A stretch of 13,804 nucleotides of DNA from positions 1-13,804 of the forward strand of contig JAFKKQ010000117.1 of the NCBI GenBank assembly GCA_017304505.1, written 5' to 3'. The position numbers and the translations under genes are program-made. Each line of letters opens with the position of its first letter. The first letter of the stretch is position 1. Source of the stretch: Hyphomicrobiales bacterium (GTDB lineage Bacteria > Pseudomonadota > Alphaproteobacteria > Rhizobiales > Xanthobacteraceae). The notes under the pieces are model-generated. The model worked only from the letters and a program-made list of their open reading frames with translations. It did not search any database and had not been told where the DNA came from. Below, one piece after another: positions 5,561 through 13,206 of the stretch.

Positions 5561-8524
5561 ATGACGACTTATTACGTGTCGGCGCAGGGCAACGACTCTG
5601 CGGCCGGAACCTCGACCTCGACTGCGTTCGCCTCGCTTGCCCGCGCCGTTCAGGCGATGGGCTCAAGCTCGTCCGGCGACGTCACCTATGTCATGGACGG
5701 CACTTATAAGCTGACCGCGCCTTTGACATTAACAGGAAACAATTCCGGCGACACGATTGCCGCTTATCAAAACGCGAATCCGGTTGTCAGCGGCGGCACC
5801 ACGGTCAGCGGCTGGACGGCCGGTGCGAACGGCATTTGGAGCGCCAAGGTCGGCAGCGTCGCCGAAGTTCAGCAGTTCGTCGTCGATGGCGCGCGCCAGG
5901 TCGAAGCGCGATACCCCAATTACGATGCATCGGACCCGATCAAAGGCGGCTGGCTTTGGGCGAAGGATGTTCCATCGGGTCATGATGCGGCGCATGAGAT
6001 GGCCTACAACAAGGCCGATTTCCCGGGCGGCCAGCCGATGGTCGGCGAGAAGGTGACCGTGTTCTCGCAGCTCGGCTATTCGAGCGATGTTCTGACGATT
6101 GCGAGCGTCGATACCAACGCGGGGATTATCCGCTTTGCCGAAGAGGCGACCTATGACATCGGCTCCGGCAGCCGATACTTTGTGTCCGGCTCGCAACCGC
6201 GGCTGGACCAGGCCGGCGAATGGTGGTTCGACAAGGCCTCGCACACGCTTTACTACAAAGCGCCGGCGGGCTTCGACGGCAGCGATGCCGTCGTCTCCAG
6301 CGACATGACGCTGGTCAATGTGCAGAATGCCTCGAATATCGCGATCAAGGGACTGACGTTCTCCGACGCGGCGACGCGCGAGGCCACCGACGATATCGAC
6401 ACCGCTGCGATCAAGGTCTCCGGGAGCAGCAGCAACATCACGCTCGACGGAAATCATTTCGTCAACGTGGCCAAGGGCGTCCTCGTCGACGGCACCAGCC
6501 ATCATGTCACCGTCGCCAACAGCGACTTCAACCACATCTGGGCAGCGGCCATCGACCTGCGGCCCGGCACGCATGAAACCACCGTCACCAACAATCACAT
6601 CACGCATTCCGGCGAGGTGTTCCGCACCAGCGGTGCGGTGCAGATGGCGGAGACGTGGGGCAACACGATTTCCCACAATCTCATCCAGGACGTTCCGCGG
6701 TTCGCAATCGGCGAGACCAATTGGGATTCCGGTATGAAGTCCGGGTCCAACGTCATCGAATACAATGAAATCGCCCGCTCCGGACAAGAGACGCCGGACG
6801 TCGGCGCCATCTACATCTATTCCGGCGGCGATCCGGGCTCGGTGGGCGACATCATCCGCTACAATACAATCAACGATGCCGGGGGGCTCGGCACCAACGC
6901 CAACGGCTTCATCAACGGCCGTTACATGAGCGCGGGAATCTACCTGGACGACTTCGCCAGCAATTCGCAGATCTACGGAAACTTCGTAAAGGGGACGTGG
7001 TTCGGCGGCGTTTATCTGCATGGCGGCGCAAACAACGACGTGTGGGGCAACACGCTGGTGGATAACGTGGAGGTTGGCATCCAGCTTTTCCCCATCGATG
7101 GGAAATCGATGGCTGGAACCAAGATCCACGGAAACATCGTGACCTTGCCGACGCATAACGGCGAGAACGTTCTCGACGTCAATCCCTCATTGCTGAATCC
7201 GCGTGACATTCACGACAACATCTATGTCGGCAATGCGTCGAATGCGTTGTTTGAGGGCAAGTCGCTGGCGAGCTGGCAGGGGTCGGGCGGCGACATCGGC
7301 AGCACGATCGTGGCCGATCCGGGATTCGCCAACGCCGCCGGCGGCGACTATTCGCTCAAGGGCGGAGCCTACGCCTTGTCGCACGGCTATAAGCAGCTTC
7401 CGTGGTCGGACATCGGAATGACATCGGACGTGTCCGCGACCCCGGCCCCGACGCCAACCCCGACGCCCGACCCGACGCCGGAACTCACACCGGACCCGGT
7501 GGTCGATCCGACGCCGACGGTGCCGACGGATGGGCATGTGTTCAACGGGACGACCGGCAACGACACGCTTGTCGGAAGCTCCGGCATCGACACGATCAAT
7601 GGAGGGAACGGCAACGACCTGATTCATGGCCTGGGCGGCAACGACGTGCTGACCGGAGGGGCGGGCTTCGACCGGTTTTATTTCGAGACCGCGCTCGACG
7701 GCGCGAACAACGTCGATACGGTCAAGGATTTTGTGCCGATGACCGACGAGATCTGGCTGTCGAAGGCGATATTCGCCGCTTTGCCGGGCGGCGAGTTGAG
7801 TGCCGATGCGTTTTATGCGGGTGCCAAGGCGCACGATGCGAGCGACCGGATCATCTACAACCCGGCGACGGGCGACGTGCTCTATGACAGCGATGGCAAC
7901 GGAAGCGCGGCAGCGGTGACGTTCGCCAAACTCGCGCCCAATCTCAACGTCACGCACAATGATTTCTACGTGACGACGGAGAAGGCGGCAGCGCCGGCTC
8001 CAACACCAACGCCGGAGCCTACGCCTACGCCGACACCCACGCCGACTCCAACTCCCAACCCCGCGCCTTCGGCGGGAGGGCAGACGTTGAACGGCACGAG
8101 CCGGGCGGACACACTGAAAGGAGGCACCGGCAATGATACGATCAGCGGTGGCGCCGGCAACGACCACCTTTATGGCAAAGCTGGCAACGACACGCTGACG
8201 GGGGGAGCCGGTCAGGATCGGTTCTACTTCGATACGACACTCAACGGCACGACCAATGTCGACACGATCAAAGACTTCATGCCGATGAATGACGAGATGT
8301 GGCTGGCGAAGGCGGTGTTCAAAGCGTTGCCCGCTGGCGAGTTGTCGTCCTCGGCCTTCTACGCCGGGGCCGATGCCCATGCGAGCAGCGACCGGATCCT
8401 CTACAACTCCAACACCGGTCAGGTGTTCTACGACAGTGACGGCACTGGAGCGGCCGCAAAGGTGCAGTTCGCTCAGATTTCACCTCACCTCAATATCACC
8501 CACAACGACTTCTACGTGATCTGA
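5561..8524 (+). CDS. Secreted right-handed beta-helix protein with two RTX/C-terminal secretion modules
   Basis: This 987-residue protein is probably exported in one step by the type I system encoded next to it. It has no N-terminal signal peptide and no cysteine, both usual for such cargo. Residues 1 to about 625 form a beta-helix domain. The opening 'YYVSAQGNDSAAGTS' and 'SLARAVQAM', then 'NPVVSGGTTVSGW' and 'QFVVDGARQVEARYPN', match the N-termini of beta-helix carbohydrate-active proteins (GH141-like and DUF1565-like). Coils rich in N/D follow, such as 'SNITLDGNHFVNV' and 'SNVIEYNEIARSG'. Conserved-looking acids D413 (DVGAIY) and D463/D464 (GIYLDD) are candidates for catalysis. Then come PT linkers at 627-656 and 812-836 and two RTX modules at 662-804 and 844-986, each with GGxGxD-type calcium repeats and a tail ending NDFYV. 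The likely role is binding or cleaving an extracellular polysaccharide, possibly the cell's own matrix. The enzyme class is not determined. Confidence 0.9.
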   Translation: MTTYYVSAQGNDSAAGTSTSTAFASLARAVQAMGSSSSGDVTYVMDGTYKLTAPLTLTGNNSGDTIAAYQNANPVVSGGTTVSGWTAGANGIWSAKVGSVAEVQQFVVDGARQVEARYPNYDASDPIKGGWLWAKDVPSGHDAAHEMAYNKADFPGGQPMVGEKVTVFSQLGYSSDVLTIASVDTNAGIIRFAEEATYDIGSGSRYFVSGSQPRLDQAGEWWFDKASHTLYYKAPAGFDGSDAVVSSDMTLVNVQNASNIAIKGLTFSDAATREATDDIDTAAIKVSGSSSNITLDGNHFVNVAKGVLVDGTSHHVTVANSDFNHIWAAAIDLRPGTHETTVTNNHITHSGEVFRTSGAVQMAETWGNTISHNLIQDVPRFAIGETNWDSGMKSGSNVIEYNEIARSGQETPDVGAIYIYSGGDPGSVGDIIRYNTINDAGGLGTNANGFINGRYMSAGIYLDDFASNSQIYGNFVKGTWFGGVYLHGGANNDVWGNTLVDNVEVGIQLFPIDGKSMAGTKIHGNIVTLPTHNGENVLDVNPSLLNPRDIHDNIYVGNASNALFEGKSLASWQGSGGDIGSTIVADPGFANAAGGDYSLKGGAYALSHGYKQLPWSDIGMTSDVSATPAPTPTPTPDPTPELTPDPVVDPTPTVPTDGHVFNGTTGNDTLVGSSGIDTINGGNGNDLIHGLGGNDVLTGGAGFDRFYFETALDGANNVDTVKDFVPMTDEIWLSKAIFAALPGGELSADAFYAGAKAHDASDRIIYNPATGDVLYDSDGNGSAAAVTFAKLAPNLNVTHNDFYVTTEKAAAPAPTPTPEPTPTPTPTPTPTPNPAPSAGGQTLNGTSRADTLKGGTGNDTISGGAGNDHLYGKAGNDTLTGGAGQDRFYFDTTLNGTTNVDTIKDFMPMNDEMWLAKAVFKALPAGELSSSAFYAGADAHASSDRILYNSNTGQVFYDSDGTGAAAKVQFAQISPHLNITHNDFYVI
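7439..7528 (+). repeat. Pro-Thr linker 1 coding repeat
   Basis: Low-complexity coding DNA for a PT/PD-rich spacer (residues 627-656) joins the beta-helix domain to RTX module 1. It is built of CCG/ACG-type codons and is prone to slippage or misassembly. Confidence 0.75.
7544..7972 (+). repeat. Duplicated RTX module, copy 1
   Basis: Residues 662-804 hold the calcium-binding nonapeptides (TGNDTL, GGNGNDLI, GGNDVLTGGAGFD). After them come 'FYFETALDGANNVDTVKDF' and the tail to NDFYV. It aligns without gaps to copy 2 at a constant offset of 182 residues (546 bp), with 95 of 143 positions identical by hand count. It carries its own buried copy of the C-terminal signal-like tail. Confidence 0.85.
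7994..8068 (+). repeat. Pro-Thr linker 2 coding repeat
   Basis: This nearly pure alternating Pro-Thr stretch (residues 812-836) lies between the two RTX modules. Synonymous codons are mixed more than in linker 1, with more A- and T-ending codons. Confidence 0.75.
8090..8518 (+). repeat. Duplicated RTX module, copy 2 (C-terminal)
   Basis: Residues 844-986 repeat copy 1. The calcium repeats here are closer to consensus (GGTGNDTI, GGAGNDHL, GNDTLTGGAGQD). The module ends NDFYVI at the protein's C-terminus, an acidic residue followed by hydrophobic residues, as in RTX proteases and lipases secreted by PrtD-type systems. This copy is therefore the likely working secretion signal. Confidence 0.85.
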
Positions 8525-8536
8525 AATGTCGTCATC

Positions 8537-8566
8537 GGCCGCCGGGCACGGTTCTGCCCGGTGGCC
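8537..8566 (+). terminator. Strong hairpin after the beta-helix gene
   Basis: Positions 8537-8548 pair with 8555-8566: a 12 bp GC-rich stem including one G-U pair, with a 6-nt loop (CGGTTC), starting 12 bp after the stop codon. No U-run follows. It may act as a partial terminator or a 3' stabiliser that sets more cargo than transporter. Confidence 0.5.
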
Positions 8567-8615
8567 GGCCCTCGTGGGTGCCGTTCGAGGACACCCCGCC
8601 ATGACATCGATCCGA

Positions 8616-8638
8616 TCGTCGGGCCGCCGGCCCGGCGA
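8616..8638 (+). other. Second hairpin in the cargo-transporter spacer
   Basis: Positions 8616-8625 pair with 8629-8638 (10 bp, one G-U pair, loop GCC). It lies 43 bp before the transporter start. A weaker 5 bp stem (CCTCG 8570-8574 with CGAGG 8586-8590) lies between the two hairpins. The spacer is thus highly structured as RNA. Confidence 0.4.
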
Positions 8639-8681
8639 CGTCCACAGTTGAGAATGACCATTCAGCCGATCTGGTGATCCG

Positions 8682-10478
8682 ATGCAGCAACGCGCCATCG
8701 AATTCGATTCGAGAATGGGCCCCGAGGCCGCCGTTCACCCGGGCGTTGCCGCGGCGCTGCGCGATTGCCGTCGCGCATTCTGGAGCGTGGCGATTTTCTC
8801 CGGCGCAGTGAACATCCTGATGCTGTCCGGTCCGATCTACATGTTGCAGGTCTATGACCGCGTGCTGTCGAGCCGCAGCGTGTCGACGCTGGTGGCGTTG
8901 TCGGTCTTCCTGTTCGCGGCCTATGCATTCCAGGGCGCGTTCGATTTCATCCGCTCGCGCATCGTGGTCCGCGCCGCGGCGCTGCTCGATCAGCACCTGG
9001 TGGCGGCGGTGCACGCGGCCGTGGTGTGGATCGCCGTGCAGAGCCGGCGCGGCGGCGTCGCCCAGCAGCCGCTGCGCGACCTCGATCAGATCCGCACCTT
9101 CCTCACCGGCACAGGTCCGATTGCCATCGTCGATATGCCGTGGGTGCCGGCCTACTTGATCATTTGCTTCCTCATCCATCCGGTTCTCGGCCTGGTGTCG
9201 CTCGTCGGCGCGGCGCTGCTGCTGATGGTGACGGTCTTGACCGAACGGACCAGCCGCGAACCGAGCCGTCTTCTGACGATCGGTTCGGGGTTGCGCTCCT
9301 CCATGATCGACACGGACTGCCGCAACAGCGAGAGCGCCGTCGCGATGGGAATGGGCCGGACGCTCGGCGAGCGCTGGGCCAGGACCAACGGCTCCTATAT
9401 CTCCGCGGTCGGCCGCTCCAGCGACGTGGCGAGCGGCTTCGGCAGCCTGTCCAAGGCGGTGCGCCTGCTTCTGCAGTCGGCCATTCTCGGGCTCGGCGCC
9501 TATCTCGTGATCCGCCAGGAGCTGACGGCCGGGGCGATGATCGCCGCATCCATCATGATGGGTCGTGCGCTGGCCCCGATCGAGACCGCGATTGCCAACT
9601 GGCGGAATTTCATCGCCGCCCGGCAAAGCACGCGGCGCCTGTCGGAGGTGCTGACGCGCATCCTGCCGTCGGGCCACCGGCTCGACCTGCCGCGGCCGCG
9701 TGCCAGCCTTGATGTGTCGCACCTCTGGGTGGCGGCGCCGGCCACGGAATCGCTGGTCCTTCGCGGCATCGGTTTCCGCCTGGTCGCGGGGGAGGTGCTG
9801 GGGATCATCGGGCCGAGCGGCGTCGGCAAGACATCGCTGGTGCGCACGCTGGCCGGCATCTGGCGGCCGGCGCGCGGCACCATTCGCATCGATGGCGCCA
9901 CGCTGGAGCAATGGAATCCCGAGATGCTGGGGCCGGCCATCGGATTCGTGGCGCAGCCCGCGGAACTGTTCGACGGCACGATTGCCGAGAACATCGCGCG
10001 GATGAACGACAATTTCGAAGCCCGCGACGTCCTCAAGGCCGCGCAGGCCGCAGGCGCGCACGAAATGATCCTGCGGCTGCCGCACGGCTACAACACGCAG
10101 ATCGGCGAATCCGGGGTCGCGCTTTCGGCCGGGCAGCGGCAGCGCATCGCGCTCGCCCGCGCGCTCTACGGCGATCCGTTCCTGGTCATCCTCGACGAAC
10201 CCCACGCCAACCTCGACAGCGACGGAGAGCATGCGCTGACCGATGCCATCCTCTCCGCCAAACAGCGGGGCGCGATCGTCATCCTCATCGCGCACCGGCC
10301 GTCCGAACTGGTTTCCTGCGATAAAATCCTCATTCTGGCGAACGGCACGCAATATGCGTTTGGTGACCGCGACGATGTACTCCGCAAGGTCGCAGCCCCG
10401 CAGCGGCAGCAGGCGGGCACCACGCTTCAAGAACGCGTCGGTGCACGCCTCGAAGCCGGATATCGAGGCGCGCGGTGA
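8682..10478 (+). CDS. Type I secretion ABC transporter, PrtD family (permease-ATPase)
   Basis: This 598-residue inner-membrane transporter energises export of RTX cargo through a tunnel formed with the adaptor and an outer-membrane channel. The N-terminal half is the transmembrane domain, with 'AIFSGAVNILMLSGPIYMLQ' and then VYDRVLSSRS, the hallmark of PrtD-type exporters. Further helices follow near 'TLVALSVFLFAAYAFQGAFD' and 'PAYLIICFLIHPVLGLVSLV'. The ATPase half has Walker A GPSGVGKTS (377-385), signature LSAGQRQRIALARAL (from 481), Walker B LVILDEP with D505/E506, and 'IAHRPSEL' for the H-loop. There is no C39 peptidase or peptidase-like N-terminal domain, as expected for this subfamily. 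The ATG at 8682 lacks a strong ribosome site. The gene overlaps the adaptor start by 4 bp (GTGA). The cargo is almost certainly the upstream RTX protein. Confidence 0.94.
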   Translation: MQQRAIEFDSRMGPEAAVHPGVAAALRDCRRAFWSVAIFSGAVNILMLSGPIYMLQVYDRVLSSRSVSTLVALSVFLFAAYAFQGAFDFIRSRIVVRAAALLDQHLVAAVHAAVVWIAVQSRRGGVAQQPLRDLDQIRTFLTGTGPIAIVDMPWVPAYLIICFLIHPVLGLVSLVGAALLLMVTVLTERTSREPSRLLTIGSGLRSSMIDTDCRNSESAVAMGMGRTLGERWARTNGSYISAVGRSSDVASGFGSLSKAVRLLLQSAILGLGAYLVIRQELTAGAMIAASIMMGRALAPIETAIANWRNFIAARQSTRRLSEVLTRILPSGHRLDLPRPRASLDVSHLWVAAPATESLVLRGIGFRLVAGEVLGIIGPSGVGKTSLVRTLAGIWRPARGTIRIDGATLEQWNPEMLGPAIGFVAQPAELFDGTIAENIARMNDNFEARDVLKAAQAAGAHEMILRLPHGYNTQIGESGVALSAGQRQRIALARALYGDPFLVILDEPHANLDSDGEHALTDAILSAKQRGAIVILIAHRPSELVSCDKILILANGTQYAFGDRDDVLRKVAAPQRQQAGTTLQERVGARLEAGYRGAR

Positions 10479-11779
10479 CCTCGTTAGGCGATCCGCGGCA
10501 GACGATCCGAAAATGTAACGTTGTCGGATATGCGCTGCTGATCGCTTTTGTCGGCGGCTTCGGCGGCTGGGCGGCCAGCTTCCATCTTTCGGGTGCGGTG
10601 ATCGCGCCCGGAACCATCGTTGTCGAATCCAGCGTCAAGAAGGTGCAGCATCCCACCGGCGGGGTTGTGGGCGGAATCCTCGTCAAGGAGGGCGACCGGG
10701 TGGAGGCCGGGCAGGTTCTGGTCCGTCTCGACGAAACGCTCACCAAAGCTTCCCTCGGAATTGTGCTGTCACAGCGCGAGGAGTTTATGGCCCGTCAGGC
10801 CAGGCTCATTGCGGAGCGCGACGGCGTCGAAACGGTCAAGTTTCCCGAAGACCTCTTGCGTCGGAAGGACGAGCCGCTGGTTGCGAACGCGGTCGCGGGT
10901 GAGCTCAACCTGTTTCAGTCGCGACGGAAGACGCTCGAAGGCCAGCGGGCGCAATTGAGGGAGCGGATCGCCCAGATTCAGTTGGAGATCGAGGGGCTTT
11001 CCGCGCAGCTCGGCGCCAAGGAAAAGGAAATCAAGTTCATCGTCCAGGAACTCGCGGGCGTCACCGATCTCTACAACAAGAAGCTGGTCACGGTGGTGCG
11101 CTACAATCAGCTGCAGCGCGACGAGGCGCGGCTTGGCGGCGAGCGCGGCAACATCGTCGCCGAAATTGCCCGCGCGCGGGGCCGCATCAGCGAAGCCGAG
11201 TTTCAGATCCTTCAGCTCGACCAGAATTTCCGCACCGAAGCGGCCAAGGAAGAGCGCGACCTCGAAAGCCGGCTTTCGGAGGTCAAGGAGAAGGTCATCG
11301 CGGCCGGCGATCAGTTCGACCGGGTCAACATCCGCGCTCCGCAGAGCGGCATCGTCCATCAGATGTCGATCCATACCGTCGGTGGCGTGATTGGGCCGGG
11401 CGAGACGGTGATGCTGATCGTGCCGCGCAACGATGTGCTGGTGTTGGAAGGAAAGGTCGAGCCCCAGGACATCGACCAGATCGAAGTGGGCGCCCCGGTC
11501 CATGTGCGCGTCATGGCCGGCAATCAGCGGACCACGCCCGAGCTGCAGGGCGTTCTCGAACGCAAGGCCGCCGATCTGACACAGGACCAGAAGAACAACC
11601 ACAGCTATTATGTCGTTCGCGTCGCGCTCGCGAAGGAGGAGTTGAAGAAGCTGGGCTCGCTCAAGCTCATGCCCGGCATGCCGGCGGAAGCCTTTATCGT
11701 CACCGGGGAAAGAACGCCGCTGCAGTACCTGCTCAAGCCTCTGCGCGATCAGATCGCCCACGCATTCCGCGAGCGTTAG
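10475..11779 (+). CDS. HlyD-family type I secretion periplasmic adaptor
   Basis: This 434-residue membrane fusion protein links the PrtD-type ATPase to an outer-membrane TolC-like channel. A short cytoplasmic N-terminus is followed by one transmembrane helix at about 16-36 (VVGYALLIAFVGGFGGWAAS). Next come a lipoyl-like half-motif (VQHPTGGVVGGILVKEGDRV), a long helical hairpin at about 95-290 rich in E, R, Q and L, the returning half-motif (VNIRAPQSGIVHQMSIHTVG), and a C-terminal beta-barrel ending near 'LMPGMPAEAFIVTGERTPLQ', a hallmark of HlyD/PrtE adaptors. The start is a GTG overlapping the transporter stop, with GAGG 6 nt upstream, so the two are translationally coupled. Length fits the family. 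No TolC/PrtF homologue follows in the window; an outer-membrane factor encoded elsewhere is presumably shared. Confidence 0.94.
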   Translation: MTSLGDPRQTIRKCNVVGYALLIAFVGGFGGWAASFHLSGAVIAPGTIVVESSVKKVQHPTGGVVGGILVKEGDRVEAGQVLVRLDETLTKASLGIVLSQREEFMARQARLIAERDGVETVKFPEDLLRRKDEPLVANAVAGELNLFQSRRKTLEGQRAQLRERIAQIQLEIEGLSAQLGAKEKEIKFIVQELAGVTDLYNKKLVTVVRYNQLQRDEARLGGERGNIVAEIARARGRISEAEFQILQLDQNFRTEAAKEERDLESRLSEVKEKVIAAGDQFDRVNIRAPQSGIVHQMSIHTVGGVIGPGETVMLIVPRNDVLVLEGKVEPQDIDQIEVGAPVHVRVMAGNQRTTPELQGVLERKAADLTQDQKNNHSYYVVRVALAKEELKKLGSLKLMPGMPAEAFIVTGERTPLQYLLKPLRDQIAHAFRER

Positions 11780-11784
11780 CGCGG

Positions 11785-11818
11785 GCCCGCACGATTTACG
11801 GGCAGGCGTCGTCCCTGC
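11785..11818 (+). terminator. Weak tandem hairpins after the adaptor gene
   Basis: GCCCG (11785-11789) with CGGGC (11799-11803), and GCAGG (11802-11806) with CCTGC (11814-11818), are two 5 bp stems sharing bases, so only one can form at a time. They begin a few bases after the stop codon and have no U-run. A GCGGGCCCGC palindrome at 11781-11790 overlaps them. This is a possible end of the secretion operon, weakly supported. Confidence 0.25.
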
Positions 11819-11970
11819 GCGGGATCGCCGATGCTTTCCCGGTTTGGGGGCCGGCCGATTCGTTGTAGGTTCGTCCGATCAACCGGTCAGGTGGGCGAAC
11901 AGATGAATTGTGGTGGCTTCGTGCGAGGGGGCGGTGCCGTGTCTTCAATCGCGACGGCGTTCGGCCGCCC

Positions 11971-13005
11971 ATGAAAACACTTACCTTCCGGCGGCCTGAC
12001 GACTGGCACGTTCATTTTCGCGACGGCGCGGTCCTGCGGCAGGTCGTTCCGGCCACGGCGCGGGACTTCGGCCGCGCCATTGTGATGCCCAACCTTGTGC
12101 CGCCGGTGACCACGGCGGCGATGGCCGCGGCCTATCGCGAGCGGATCGTGGCCGCCGTGCCGTCCGGCGCGCGGTTCACGCCGCTGATGACGTGCTATCT
12201 CACCGACGGCACCGACGCGGACGATCTGGTTTCCGGCCATGCGCGCGGCATCTTTACCGCCGCCAAGCTTTACCCGGCGCACGCCACGACAAATTCGCAG
12301 CACGGCGTCAGCTCCATCGACAAGATCCATCCTGTTCTCGGCGCGATGGAGAAGGCCGGGGTTCCCCTGCTGACCCACGGCGAACTGGTGCGAAAGGACG
12401 TCGACATTTTCGACCGGGAGCGTCTCTTTATCGATCGTGTGCTGGAGCCGACCTTGAAGCGGTTTCCCGGCTTGAAGGTGGTGATGGAGCACATCACCAC
12501 CAAGGATGGCGTCGAGGTGGTCCGCGCCCATCGCGGTCGTCTTGGGGCGACGATCACGCCGCAGCATCTGCTCTATAACCGCAATGCGCTGTTCGAAGGG
12601 GGCTTGCGCCCGCACATGTATTGTCTCCCGGTGCTCAAGCGTGAGGAACACCGGTTGGTGCTGCGCGCCGCAGCGACGAGCGGAGAAGCCTCGTTCTTCC
12701 TCGGCACCGATACGGCACCGCACTTGCGCCATTTGAAGGAGGCGGCCTGCGGCTGCGCCGGGGTGTTCAGCGCGCTGACGGCGGTTCAGGCCTATCTGCG
12801 CGTGTTTGCCGAGGAGAATGCGCTGGATCGTTTCGAGTCCTTTGCCAGCCTCAACGGCCCCGCGTTCTACGGGCTGCCGCCGAACGAGGAGACGGTGACC
12901 TACGTCGAGAAACCAAGCGTCGCGCCGGAGGCTGTCGAGGTGCCGGATGAAGGCCCGATTGTGTGTCTGCTCGGCGGCGAGACGGTCGAGTGGAGTCGGG
13001 CATAA
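11971..13005 (+). CDS. pyrC: Dihydroorotase, class II (PyrC)
   Basis: This 344-residue zinc enzyme closes carbamoyl-aspartate to dihydroorotate in pyrimidine synthesis. It follows the E. coli PyrC type closely in length (348 in E. coli) and along the chain: RRPDDWHVHFRDG at the start, 'GRAIVMPNLVPPVTT', 'FTPLMTCYLTDG', 'FTAAKLYPAHATTNS', 'EHITTKDG', 'ATITPQHLLYNRN', 'LRPHMYCLPVLKRE' and 'SFFLGTDTAPH'. Metal ligands by family knowledge are H13, H15, carboxylated K99, H136, H174 and D247, all present. The start at 11971 (MKTLTF) is chosen by homology; its ribosome site is poor, and an in-frame TTG at 11908 would add 21 residues unlike the family. It lies about 190 bp after the secretion operon and may have its own promoter. 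Nothing suggests a functional link to secretion. Confidence 0.95.
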   Translation: MKTLTFRRPDDWHVHFRDGAVLRQVVPATARDFGRAIVMPNLVPPVTTAAMAAAYRERIVAAVPSGARFTPLMTCYLTDGTDADDLVSGHARGIFTAAKLYPAHATTNSQHGVSSIDKIHPVLGAMEKAGVPLLTHGELVRKDVDIFDRERLFIDRVLEPTLKRFPGLKVVMEHITTKDGVEVVRAHRGRLGATITPQHLLYNRNALFEGGLRPHMYCLPVLKREEHRLVLRAAATSGEASFFLGTDTAPHLRHLKEAACGCAGVFSALTAVQAYLRVFAEENALDRFESFASLNGPAFYGLPPNEETVTYVEKPSVAPEAVEVPDEGPIVCLLGGETVEWSRA

Positions 13006-13063
13006 GCGAGCCGGTGAACACTTTTCTGTCTTTAGCGGAATCAGATTCGCTGGCCTGCCTCTG

Positions 13064-13150
13064 CCGTCATGCTCCGCGGAGGCGGGGCATCCGGTATCCA
13101 CCCTTGCTTGCAGTGGTTACTGGATCATCCGCTTTCGCGGATGATGACGG
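13064..13150. repeat. REP-like palindromic intergenic element
   Basis: The element begins CCGTCAT and ends ATGACGG, and has two hairpins. The left is 13071-13077 with 13082-13088 (7 bp, loop GGAG). The right is ATCATCCGC (13124-13132) with GCGGATGAT (13137-13145), a perfect 9 bp stem with loop TTTC. ATCC..TATCCA on the left and TGGATCATCC on the right are also inverted, so the whole is a mirrored pair. This form resembles the dispersed palindromic repeats found between genes in Bradyrhizobium-like genomes. It sits between the convergent pyrC and fixS, a typical place, and may serve as a bidirectional transcription end. Copy number elsewhere cannot be seen here. Confidence 0.55.
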
Positions 13151-13206
13151 GTGGAGAACGACGGCGCTTGGATGCAAAGAGCCGCTTCCGTCAAAACCTG
13201 AACGCT

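Noticed and set aside
7439..8068. Short tandem repeats that might suggest a CRISPR array
   Set aside because: They are in-frame Pro-Thr codons of protein linkers, without unique spacers or regular 20-40 bp repeats.
5729..8380. Two long minus-strand open frames (5729-7156 and 7187-8380)
   Set aside because: Both are antisense to the beta-helix/RTX gene and have low-complexity arginine- or valine-rich translations.
8532..10430. A 632-codon open frame on the minus strand
   Set aside because: It lies opposite the PrtD-family transporter, which has full motifs. The translation is rich in R, H, D and Q with no recognisable fold, typical of an antisense shadow in GC-rich DNA.
11887..13101. A 404-codon minus-strand open frame
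   Set aside because: It is antisense to pyrC, whose residues match the E. coli enzyme throughout.
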